64,000 nt of DNA, taken from contig PAJP01000005.1 in the NCBI GenBank assembly GCA_002706095.1, positions 373,445-437,444 on the forward strand, given 5' to 3'. This document shows, piece by piece, positions 57,843 to 64,000 of the stretch (position 1 is the first letter of the stretch; every line of letters begins with the position of its first letter). The notes under the pieces are model-generated. The model saw nothing but the letters and a program-made list of their open reading frames with translations. It searched no databases and was not told the origin of the DNA. The DNA is from Methylophaga sp. (GTDB lineage: Bacteria > Pseudomonadota > Gammaproteobacteria > Nitrosococcales > Methylophagaceae). The position numbers and the translations under genes were made by a program.

Positions 57843-59294
57843 ATGAACACAACACATAATTACAATGAAGATATTACCAAGTGGTTTTCCGTCGCCGCCT
57901 GTATTTATCTTGTCATTGGTACAGGCATCGGTGTGTATATCGCCTCCGAACTCGCCTGGCCATTTCTTAATTTTGATAATCCATATATTAGTTTCGGACG
58001 ATTAAGACCAGTGCATACTAACGTGGTTGTCTATGGGTTTGGCGGCTGTGTTTTGATGGCGACAGCCTATTATGTGGTTCAGCGAACTTGTTACGTCAGA
58101 TTATGGAGTGACAAGATGGCCTGGTTTACATTCTGGGGCTGGAATCTCTATGTGATTGGCGCTCTGGTGACGCTTCCACTGGGCTACACTCAGGGTAAGG
58201 AGTACGCAGAATTAGAATGGCCTTTTGATATTTTGTTAACCGTTGTGTGGCTCGCCTACTCAATCAACTTTATTTTCACATTGAGCATTCGCCGTGTTTC
58301 CCATATCTATGTAGCGAACTGGTTCTTTCTGTCCATGATGATTATGTTCACCTATCTCCATGTGGTGAATAGTTTGTCGATTCCCGTTGAATTGATGAAA
58401 TCCTACTCGATTTTTGCTGGCGTTCAGGACGCCATGATTCAATGGTGGTGGGGTCATAACGCCATTGGCTTTTATCTCACCGCGGGTTTTTTAGGCATCA
58501 TGTATTATTTTGTGCCCAAACAAGCTAATCGGCCTGTTTATTCTTATCGCTTATCAGTGATTCACTTCTGGGCATTGATATTTGGCTATGTATGGTTAGG
58601 TGCGCATCACCTGCAATATACAGCTCTGCCTGATTGGACAGGCTCTCTTGGTGCAGCAATCTCTCTCGCCATGATTATTCCATCATGGGGAGGAGCAATT
58701 AACGGCATGTTCACATTAAGCGGTGCTTGGGACAAACTCAGAACCGATTATATTCTCCGTTTTCTCATCGTGGCGCTGGCTTTTTATGCCATGTCAACGT
58801 TTGAAGGCCCTGTAATGGCGTCAAAAACAGTTAATGCGCTTTCACACTATACCGACTGGACGATTGGTCATGTTCACTCTGGTGCATTAGGTTGGGTGGC
58901 GATGATTTCAATAGGTGCGCTGTATCACATGGTCGAACGCTTATGGGATACCCGAATGTTTTCTGTGCGTTTGGTTAATGTTCATTTCTGGTTAGCCACA
59001 GTCGGTACAGCCATTTACATTACCGCCATGTGGGTGGCCGGCATCATGCAAGGACTGATGTGGCGTGCTTATGATGACTATGGCAATCTGGCTTACACGT
59101 TTGTGGAGTCTGTGGCTCAGATGCATCCTTACTATGCTATTCGAATGATGGGTGGTCTCGTCTTTTTCAGTGGAGCCTGTGTCATGCTGTTCAATGTAGT
59201 GATGACTATTAGACAAGCTATACGGGTTCATCATGCCAGTAATCAATCCATGACGGATAATAAAGTCGATATTTCAGTCAAGTTGGGAGGGTAA
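57843..59294 (+). CDS. ccoN: Orphan cbb3-type cytochrome oxidase catalytic subunit CcoN
   Basis: CcoN is the haem-copper subunit that reduces O2. The 483-residue, 12-span protein keeps every active residue known from P. stutzeri CcoN, shifted by two: low-spin haem ligands H58 and H345, haem b3 ligand H343, CuB ligands H205, H255 and H256, cross-linked Y249 and E321. So it should be catalytic. No ccoO, ccoP or ccoQ-ccoG genes are adjacent; it would have to pair with CcoOP encoded elsewhere, as P. aeruginosa CcoN4 does. AGGAG precedes the ATG. Confidence 0.92.
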   Translation: MNTTHNYNEDITKWFSVAACIYLVIGTGIGVYIASELAWPFLNFDNPYISFGRLRPVHTNVVVYGFGGCVLMATAYYVVQRTCYVRLWSDKMAWFTFWGWNLYVIGALVTLPLGYTQGKEYAELEWPFDILLTVVWLAYSINFIFTLSIRRVSHIYVANWFFLSMMIMFTYLHVVNSLSIPVELMKSYSIFAGVQDAMIQWWWGHNAIGFYLTAGFLGIMYYFVPKQANRPVYSYRLSVIHFWALIFGYVWLGAHHLQYTALPDWTGSLGAAISLAMIIPSWGGAINGMFTLSGAWDKLRTDYILRFLIVALAFYAMSTFEGPVMASKTVNALSHYTDWTIGHVHSGALGWVAMISIGALYHMVERLWDTRMFSVRLVNVHFWLATVGTAIYITAMWVAGIMQGLMWRAYDDYGNLAYTFVESVAQMHPYYAIRMMGGLVFFSGACVMLFNVVMTIRQAIRVHHASNQSMTDNKVDISVKLGG

Positions 59295-59298
59295 TCAT

Positions 59299-59538
59299 AT
59301 GAGCGTTTTACTCATATCAGCATTATTTATGAAGTATCAGGACACGCCTCAGTTCTTTATGCTAATTGGTGTCGATGCTTTAATTATGATCGCATTTTAC
59401 TTCATCATCAAAACCGTTTATTCAGCTGAGAATAAACATCGTTATATAGAGGAAAGTTTTATCCCTCTTGATGATGATAGCTATGAAGAAAAACTTCGCC
59501 TTGGCACTCGTCATACTTTCTCATCCAGGAGAAAATAA
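59299..59538 (+). CDS. Small membrane protein next to CcoN
   Basis: A 79-residue protein with one or two short hydrophobic segments (about 3-11 and 20-38: FFMLIGVDALIMIAFYFII) and a charged C-terminal tail. GGAGGG lies before the ATG, which follows the ccoN stop by 4 bp. Position and size recall CcoQ, the small subunit of cbb3 oxidases, but there is no clear sequence match. Call it a possible accessory subunit. Confidence 0.6.
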   Translation: MSVLLISALFMKYQDTPQFFMLIGVDALIMIAFYFIIKTVYSAENKHRYIEESFIPLDDDSYEEKLRLGTRHTFSSRRK

Positions 59539-60492
59539 ATGGCCATAACTCAGCTCACAAAGCGACTCGGTATCCAACATCCTATCGTTCTGGCCCCCAT
59601 GGGTAACGTGGCCGGAGGCAGGCTGGCAGCTAGTGTGTCGAACGCTGGTGGGCTTGGAATGATTGGTGTCGGTTACGGTGATCTTGATTGGCTCAAAACT
59701 GAACTTGCAATTCTAAAGCGTACAACAACTAAACCATGGGGCGTTGGTTTTATTACCTGGTCACTCACGAAGGAAGTATTTGACTTTGTTATGCGCTACT
59801 CTCCAAGTGTGGTGATGATGTCATTTGGTGATATAAATCAATGGGTAGATAAAATCAAATCATACAATATCCCCTTGATTTGCCAAGTTCAATCGTTATC
59901 TGAAGCCTTGGAAGTCAATAAAAAAGGGGCAGACTTCATCGTCACACAAGGTAGTGAGGCGGGAGGTCATGGTAAAAGTCAACGTTCCACCTTATCACTA
60001 ACGAAGGGAGTCATTGATCACCTACCGAACACACCTGTCATAGCGGCTGGAGGTATTGCCGACGGCAAAAGCCTCGCAGCTATGTTGAGCCTGGGTGCAG
60101 TGGGCGCTTCTATCGGCAGCCGTTTTTACGCATCCACTGAGTCTTTGGCTGATGATAAGTTAAAACAAAAAATACTTGAAAGTAGTGGCGATGATACGGT
60201 TAGAACCGATGTATTCGATATTATTCGAGAAATATCATGGCCTAAAGAATATTCTGGCAGAGCTTTGAAGAATGCTTTCACGTCTAAATGGCATGGCAAT
60301 GGGGCTAAATTAAAACGGCAACTGTCTCAACACCAATCCACTTTTTTTACTGATCAACAATCAGTCAACTTGGATTCAGCCATTATTTGGGCAGGAGAAT
60401 GCATCGATTCTATCAATGATATTCAAGATGCTGAGAGCATTGTCAATAACATGATCACTGATGCTGAGCACACTCTCGGTAGTGCAATATAA
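59539..60492 (+). CDS. Nitronate monooxygenase-like FMN protein
   Basis: A 317-residue TIM-barrel flavoprotein of the nitronate monooxygenase/2-nitropropane dioxygenase family. It has HPIVLAPMGNVAGGRLAASVSNAGGLGMIG, FIVTQGSEAGGHGK with the catalytic-type His near 148, and the FMN phosphate sites VIAAGGIADG and VGASIGSRF. It is the last gene of the plus-strand cluster. The true substrate may be a nitronate, or an unrelated reduced compound; a detoxifying role beside CysI and CcoN is plausible. Confidence 0.85.
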   Translation: MAITQLTKRLGIQHPIVLAPMGNVAGGRLAASVSNAGGLGMIGVGYGDLDWLKTELAILKRTTTKPWGVGFITWSLTKEVFDFVMRYSPSVVMMSFGDINQWVDKIKSYNIPLICQVQSLSEALEVNKKGADFIVTQGSEAGGHGKSQRSTLSLTKGVIDHLPNTPVIAAGGIADGKSLAAMLSLGAVGASIGSRFYASTESLADDKLKQKILESSGDDTVRTDVFDIIREISWPKEYSGRALKNAFTSKWHGNGAKLKRQLSQHQSTFFTDQQSVNLDSAIIWAGECIDSINDIQDAESIVNNMITDAEHTLGSAI

Positions 60493-60747
60493 AGTAATTT
60501 ATTCATACAAAATCGCTTCAGCGTAAACAGTGTTAAACACGCGTTAACACAATAGAACGACATTACTGTATGAAAAAGTCTTCTCGTTCTTTTGATGTCA
60601 TTATCGTGGATATTATTAGCACAAAAGCATGAGCGTTATATTGATGCTGCGAATGATTCCAACGATGAAGCCATATCAATATCTAAAAATAGCGCTCAAG
60701 CGATACAATTTTCCCTCTAAACAGTTACTTTCAGCTATCACTACGAG
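60493..60747. other. Gap between the nitronate monooxygenase-like gene and hisI
   Basis: The 255-bp gap contains a dyad GTGTTAA/TTAACAC (60530-60550) soon after the monooxygenase stop, with no T-run. Two very short frames (20 and 40 codons) have no ribosome sites. I see no further gene. Confidence 0.4.
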
Positions 60748-61152
60748 TTAGTTAACTTTATCGTTAACGACAACAACACGATCATCAATGATTTGATTGT
60801 AGAAACAGCTTTTCCTGCCTGTATGGCAAGCCGCTCCTTTCTGATCAACTTTTAAAAGAACGGCATCGCCATCACAATCCAAGAAAATTGACTTTACTTC
60901 TTGGGTATGACCGGAGGTTTCGCCTTTACGCCATAAGCATTGTCTTGAACGCGACCAATAACACGCTCTTTTGCTAGTGACGGTTTCAAGCAGCGCTTCT
61001 TTATTCATCCAGGCAACCATCAATAGTTCACCTGAGTCATATTGCTGGGCAACCGCATTGATCAAGCCTTGAGCGTTCCATGGCAAATTATCGATAACTT
61101 CTTGTAGCGCTAGAGAACTTCCTGTGGGTAAATTTTCTAATGTTTTTATCAT
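60748..61152 (-). CDS. hisI: Phosphoribosyl-AMP cyclohydrolase
   Basis: HisI opens the purine ring of phosphoribosyl-AMP in histidine synthesis and normally needs Zn2+. The 134-residue protein is the single-domain form (no HisE). It has [27 protein letters not shown], and the metal site [21 protein letters not shown] with the later SCFY. The zinc cysteines are kept. It lies 13 bp after the ABC permease gene with AGGAGC upstream, far from other his genes. Extra hisI copies are known members of zinc-limitation (Zur) gene sets, so this may be such a copy. Confidence 0.88.
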   Translation of the reverse strand: MIKTLENLPTGSSLALQEVIDNLPWNAQGLINAVAQQYDSGELLMVAWMNKEALLETVTSKRACYWSRSRQCLWRKGETSGHTQEVKSIFLDCDGDAVLLKVDQKGAACHTGRKSCFYNQIIDDRVVVVNDKVN

Positions 61153-61165
61153 TCCGAAGCTCCTG

Positions 61166-62425
61166 TTAACTTTCTGCTAAACGTGAGTGTAAAGCACGTG
61201 TATACGCCGATATCGCAGGAATAAGGGCAATAATAACGCCACTACCAAATACGCCCAGGCATAGATAGAGGTTAGACAGTGTAAACAGATTGCCTGACAC
61301 AGCGATACCATAATTTGCCAGTAAGGCATCTCCCCACCCGTTAATTATCACCATCAGCATGACAAAAGCAGAAACGACGGCAGCACTGGTAATTAATACG
61401 GCTTCGAGTTCAATCAATAATAGAATACGCCAAGGCCCCATGCCTAAAGCTCTCAATACGGCAATCTCTCTGAGTCTTTCTCTTATAGATGACAACAACA
61501 TCGCGGCCAGCCCCAATAAAGCGGCAACCAACACCATCAATGAGATCAGTGATAAAGCCATTTCTACAATGGACAACATTTGCCATAACCGTGAGAGCGT
61601 CACGCCAGGAATGATGGCAGATAACGCTTCAGGCTGATAATTATTGATTTCTCTTTGCAGGTGAAAAGTGGTGATTTTATTTTTCAGCCCCAACATAAAT
61701 GCCGTGATGGTCTTTGGCTGCAAATCTTGCTCTGTGAGTTCGTCAAGGCTGACGGTTTTACCTGGTAATCTGATGCCATTTTTCCAATTCATATGAATGG
61801 CTTCCATCGCGCCCAGACTGATATGCAGCGAACGATCAACAGGTGTGCCGGTAGCGGCTAAAATACCCACCACGGTAAAAGGCGTGTCATCGTGTAAGCT
61901 AAAACTGTTTTGGGCCGTACCATGCGCCAAAATAATCTTAGAACCGTTCTTATAGCCTAACTGCCTAGCGATATCGGCACCAATAACGACATCAAATGCC
62001 CCATCAAAAGGCCGGCCTTGAGCAAATTCCAAAGCCTGTCGCTGACCGTATTTGAAATAAGTAAAATAGTCCTTGCTGGTGCCTACCACCCGATACCCCT
62101 TATGGGAATCGCCAAGTGAGATGGGGACTGACCAGGCCACCCCCTTCTGCTGACTAATATTCTGATAGCTCTGCCAATCTATATTTTGCGTAGCATCCCC
62201 AATTCTGAAGACGGAATACAACAATAAGTTAATATCGCCGGTTCTCGCCCCGACAATCAGATCCACACCTGAAATCGTACTGTTGAAGTTGTGTTTGACC
62301 TGATGCCTGATATGTTCCACAGCCAGCAAAATAAATACGCTGATAGTGATAGCAAGAAAAGCGACAATAACGGAGCCTTTTCTATGCCAAAGACTCTGAG
62401 TGGCTAAGCGTAAAAACATAGACAT
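61166..62425 (-). CDS. FtsX-like ABC transporter permease (Zrg-type)
   Basis: A 419-residue membrane protein of the MacB/FtsX/LolC type. There is an N-terminal span (about 18-38), a large periplasmic domain with [30 protein letters not shown] (residues about 120-150), and three C-terminal spans with the cytoplasmic [20 protein letters not shown] coupling helix. It overlaps its ATPase gene by 1 bp. In Vibrio cholerae a similar permease belongs to the ZrgABCDE zinc-uptake system; the DUF3299 and DUF2796 neighbours support the same role here. Confidence 0.85.
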   Translation of the reverse strand: MSMFLRLATQSLWHRKGSVIVAFLAITISVFILLAVEHIRHQVKHNFNSTISGVDLIVGARTGDINLLLYSVFRIGDATQNIDWQSYQNISQQKGVAWSVPISLGDSHKGYRVVGTSKDYFTYFKYGQRQALEFAQGRPFDGAFDVVIGADIARQLGYKNGSKIILAHGTAQNSFSLHDDTPFTVVGILAATGTPVDRSLHISLGAMEAIHMNWKNGIRLPGKTVSLDELTEQDLQPKTITAFMLGLKNKITTFHLQREINNYQPEALSAIIPGVTLSRLWQMLSIVEMALSLISLMVLVAALLGLAAMLLSSIRERLREIAVLRALGMGPWRILLLIELEAVLITSAAVVSAFVMLMVIINGWGDALLANYGIAVSGNLFTLSNLYLCLGVFGSGVIIALIPAISAYTRALHSRLAES

Positions 62426-63081
62426 TACACCTGGTTAAGTGATTCAAGAGAAACACTATGATCGAAAAAACGTTGTAGGGACTCATCATGGCTGACAAAT
62501 AACAGCGTCACCTTTCTATCCTCACAATGTCTCATCAACAGCTGCATAAAAGAATCACGATTATTCTTATCCAGGGACGATGTGGGCTCATCAACTAACA
62601 GAAATTCAGGCTGCTTAATGAGTGCCCGAGCGATAGCGACACGCTGTTGCTGACCAATACTCAATTGCGCTGCTGGATGCTGCCACACGGATTCTGGTAT
62701 TTGCAGAGCAGTCAGTAACATGCTGATGTCATGCCGACTGACTTTTTTGTGGGCAACGTCAGCAGCGAGCTTAATATTATCAATGATATTCAGGTAATTA
62801 ATCAGATTAAACTGCTGGAAAACATAGCCAATGTGACGCGCCCTAAATCTATCGCGTTGACGCGCTGACATCTTGTCTAAACGCTGACCACCAATCTCAA
62901 TTTCTGCTTGTTTGCAAGGTAAAATACCGGCCAAAATATTGAGTAATGTGGACTTACCATGACCTGAGGGTCCGTATAGGAAAACAGACGCCCCTGTCTG
63001 AATCTGCCAGTCGGGTATACTCAGCGTCGGCTTTGTATTAGCCTTGTACTGAAATTGTAAATTCTTGATAGACACCGTCAT
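62425..63081 (-). CDS. ABC transporter ATPase (LolD/MacB type, Zrg-associated)
   Basis: A 218-residue ATP-binding protein. Walker A is GPSGHGKSTLLNIL near 35-48, the Q-loop VFQQFNLINYL, the signature LSIGQQQRVAIARAL, Walker B FLLVDEPTSSLD and the H-loop FVSHDES. It is first in the minus-strand ATPase-permease-hisI operon and divergent from the DUF3299 gene. The 69-bp divergent region holds the Zur-box-like palindrome. Confidence 0.9.
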   Translation of the reverse strand: MTVSIKNLQFQYKANTKPTLSIPDWQIQTGASVFLYGPSGHGKSTLLNILAGILPCKQAEIEIGGQRLDKMSARQRDRFRARHIGYVFQQFNLINYLNIIDNIKLAADVAHKKVSRHDISMLLTALQIPESVWQHPAAQLSIGQQQRVAIARALIKQPEFLLVDEPTSSLDKNNRDSFMQLLMRHCEDRKVTLLFVSHDESLQRFFDHSVSLESLNQV

Positions 63082-63105
63082 ATAGTCACCACAATTCGCT
63101 CTAAC

Positions 63106-63120
63106 TGATATAGCATATCA
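63106..63120. promoter_or_regulatory. Putative Zur box in the divergent promoter
   Basis: TGATATAGCATATCA is a symmetric 15-bp dyad that differs from the Zur core TGTTATANNATAACA only by paired substitutions at two positions (11 of 13 defined bases match). It lies 25 bp upstream of the ATPase start and 30 bp upstream of the DUF3299 start, where Zur-Zn could repress both sides. Confidence 0.55.
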
Positions 63121-63150
63121 TTCATATTTTTTACGTTGGTTTCATATCAA

Positions 63151-63720
63151 ATGCTATTTTTCAAACACATATCGACATGCCTTTTCTTTGTTATGGTTTT
63201 CTTTACTCAGACCTTAGTTGCTGATGAGTACCGTACCATCGACTGGATTGAGTTAATGCCCAAAGATGACTTGGAAGCCTTATCCAACCCACCTGAATAT
63301 CTCAATGAGATTGAAGATGGCAGCTTTGAAGATCAGATCAGTAGCCAATTACAACTTGCATTGGAAACAGCCGCTGACGATAAATATCAACAAGCACTGG
63401 TTTCAACCAAAGTCGTTGATGCCTTTGATAAACAAAAAATTCGTCTACCCGGATTCATCGTACCCATTGAATTTGATAGTCAGTACCGGGTGACTGAATT
63501 TTTCTTAGTACCCTTCTTTGGTGCCTGTATTCATGCGCCACCACCGCCACCTAATCAGATTATTTATGCCAAATATGACGAAGGATTCTCTCAAGAGAGT
63601 CTTTACGCGGCATATTGGCTGACAGGGACAATCCATATCAGCCTGACTGAAAATGAAGTAGCGACATCGGCATACACAATTGAAATCAATAGCATTGAGC
63701 CTTACACAGAAGATAACTAA
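63151..63720 (+). CDS. DUF3299 exported protein (Zrg-associated)
   Basis: A 189-residue protein with a signal sequence (FFKHISTCLFFVMVFFTQTLVA) and mature start near DEYRTIDWIELMP. The DUF3299 block VRLPGFIVPIEF-type (here IRLPGFIVPIEFD), FFLVPFFGACIHAPPPPPNQIIY, with a conserved Cys and His, may bind metal. DUF3299 proteins accompany DUF2796/ZrgA and a MacB-like transporter in zinc-regulated loci. The start is uncertain: ATG at 63151 is used, with no clear ribosome site; a TTG lies five codons upstream. Confidence 0.82.
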   Translation: MLFFKHISTCLFFVMVFFTQTLVADEYRTIDWIELMPKDDLEALSNPPEYLNEIEDGSFEDQISSQLQLALETAADDKYQQALVSTKVVDAFDKQKIRLPGFIVPIEFDSQYRVTEFFLVPFFGACIHAPPPPPNQIIYAKYDEGFSQESLYAAYWLTGTIHISLTENEVATSAYTIEINSIEPYTEDN

Positions 63721-64000
63721 TCTAGAGAAATAGACGAGTTCTCCTGAGTCAGTTTGGCGACACCTGCCTTGTTACTGCTTATCCACTCAACATTGATTCG
63801 TTCTATCGCTGGAAATTTTTGTAGCAGCAAGACATCAATCTCACTTAAATTCTCCGTGTTGTCACAGCTAAACTGATATTGCGCTTCCAAATCTGCATGA
63901 TGATTTTCGTGTTCATGTTCATGTTCATGTTCATGTTCATGTTCATGTTCATGTTCATGTTCATGTTCATGTTCATGTTCATGTTCATGTTCATGTTCAT
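63717..64000 (-). CDS. DUF2796 (ZrgA-like) zinc-binding protein with His-Glu repeat (partial)
   Basis: Only the C-terminal 94 or so residues are in the window; the N-terminus lies beyond it. A long (His-Glu)n run encoded by the GTTCAT hexamer repeat precedes ENHHADLEAQYQFSCDN. The ending KFPAIERINVEWISSNKAGVAKLTQENS matches DUF2796 (FPAxxxxxVQW...GxAxLT). Such His-rich periplasmic proteins bind zinc and are zinc-regulated in Vibrio (ZrgA). Its stop overlaps the convergent DUF3299 stop by 3 bases. Confidence 0.85.
   Translation of the reverse strand, partial: EHEHEHEHEHEHEHEHEHEHEHEHEHEHEHENHHADLEAQYQFSCDNTENLSEIDVLLLQKFPAIERINVEWISSNKAGVAKLTQENSSISLD
63911..64000. repeat. Hexanucleotide GTTCAT repeat, at least 15 copies
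   Basis: Fifteen perfect tandem GTTCAT units (ATGAAC on the minus strand) run to the window end. In the coding frame on the minus strand each unit gives His-Glu. Copy-number slippage in steps of six would keep the frame, so the metal-binding arm length can vary. The real length may exceed what is shown. Confidence 0.97.

Noticed and set aside
60629..60751. 40-codon plus-strand frame before hisI
   Set aside because: No ribosome site, overlaps the hisI end, and no family resemblance.
63911..64000. CRISPR-like or minisatellite array
   Set aside because: Units are contiguous 6-mers without spacers and encode His-Glu in a known protein family.

Overview
The window looks like a chromosomal segment of a halotolerant gammaproteobacterial methylotroph, most likely Methylophaga or a close relative. 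This is an inference from several signs. There is a complete ectoine operon (ectA-ectB-ectC-ask) with a MarR-type EctR regulator, and its control region carries the 18-bp pseudopalindrome known from methylotroph EctR regulation. There is a 23-codon pqqA gene, as expected of an organism with a PQQ-dependent methanol dehydrogenase. Gene orders are typically gammaproteobacterial: thrS-infC-rpmI-rplT-pheS-pheT-ihfA-merR and trmJ-cysE-iscR-iscA. Base composition is fairly even, and I saw no intact insertion sequence, integrase, phage gene or CRISPR array.

Layout. 1-3518: ahpC-ahpF peroxide defence (ahpF cut by the window edge), a solitary pqqA and bioA. 3577-7407: queA-trmJ-cysE, then iscR-iscA behind an IscR-type promoter, then tRNA-Leu. 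7408-7942 is a structured stretch with no convincing gene. 7943-11291: an HTH-receiver protein, a DUF2789 gene, cfa, and the iron-storage pair bfr/bfd with Fur-box-like sites. 11454-20642: a two-component system flanking a compact minus-strand lipid-modification operon (desaturase, FAD amine oxidase-like, DUF1365, Cfa-type methyltransferase, DUF2878, DUF1295, second Cfa-type methyltransferase), with a chalcone-isomerase-like exported protein divergent from it. 20651-28172: the osmoadaptation locus, made of ectABC-ask, an exported/membrane TPR protein and a sodium:solute symporter, with a divergent cheW-like gene and ectR. 28169-33838: a c-di-GMP GGDEF-EAL response regulator, a hybrid kinase without the expected phosphoacceptor histidine, and a Tas-type aldo/keto reductase. 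33839-34537: three consecutive hairpins that read as terminators on the minus strand, interpreted as possible tandem small RNAs. 34538-40625: an MFS transporter, tRNA-Pro, ppsR-ppsA and a CitE-like lyase. 40797-51686: translation operon, tRNA-Val, uvrB, an aspartate-type aminotransferase and tRNA-Asn. 52258-60492: LysR, CysJ, CysI, three DsrE/F/H-like proteins, an orphan CcoN, a small membrane protein and a nitronate-monooxygenase-like protein. 60748-64000: an apparent zinc-uptake (Zrg-like) locus with HisI, an ABC permease and ATPase, a DUF3299 protein and the end of a His-Glu-repeat DUF2796/ZrgA-like protein around a Zur-box-like palindrome.

The most novel-looking parts are the sulfite-reductase/DsrEFH/CcoN cluster, the CheW-EctR pairing in the ectoine locus, the candidate tandem small RNAs at 33.9-34.3 kb, and the lipid operon associated with a two-component system. 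Functions are read from motifs and gene context only; no database search was run.
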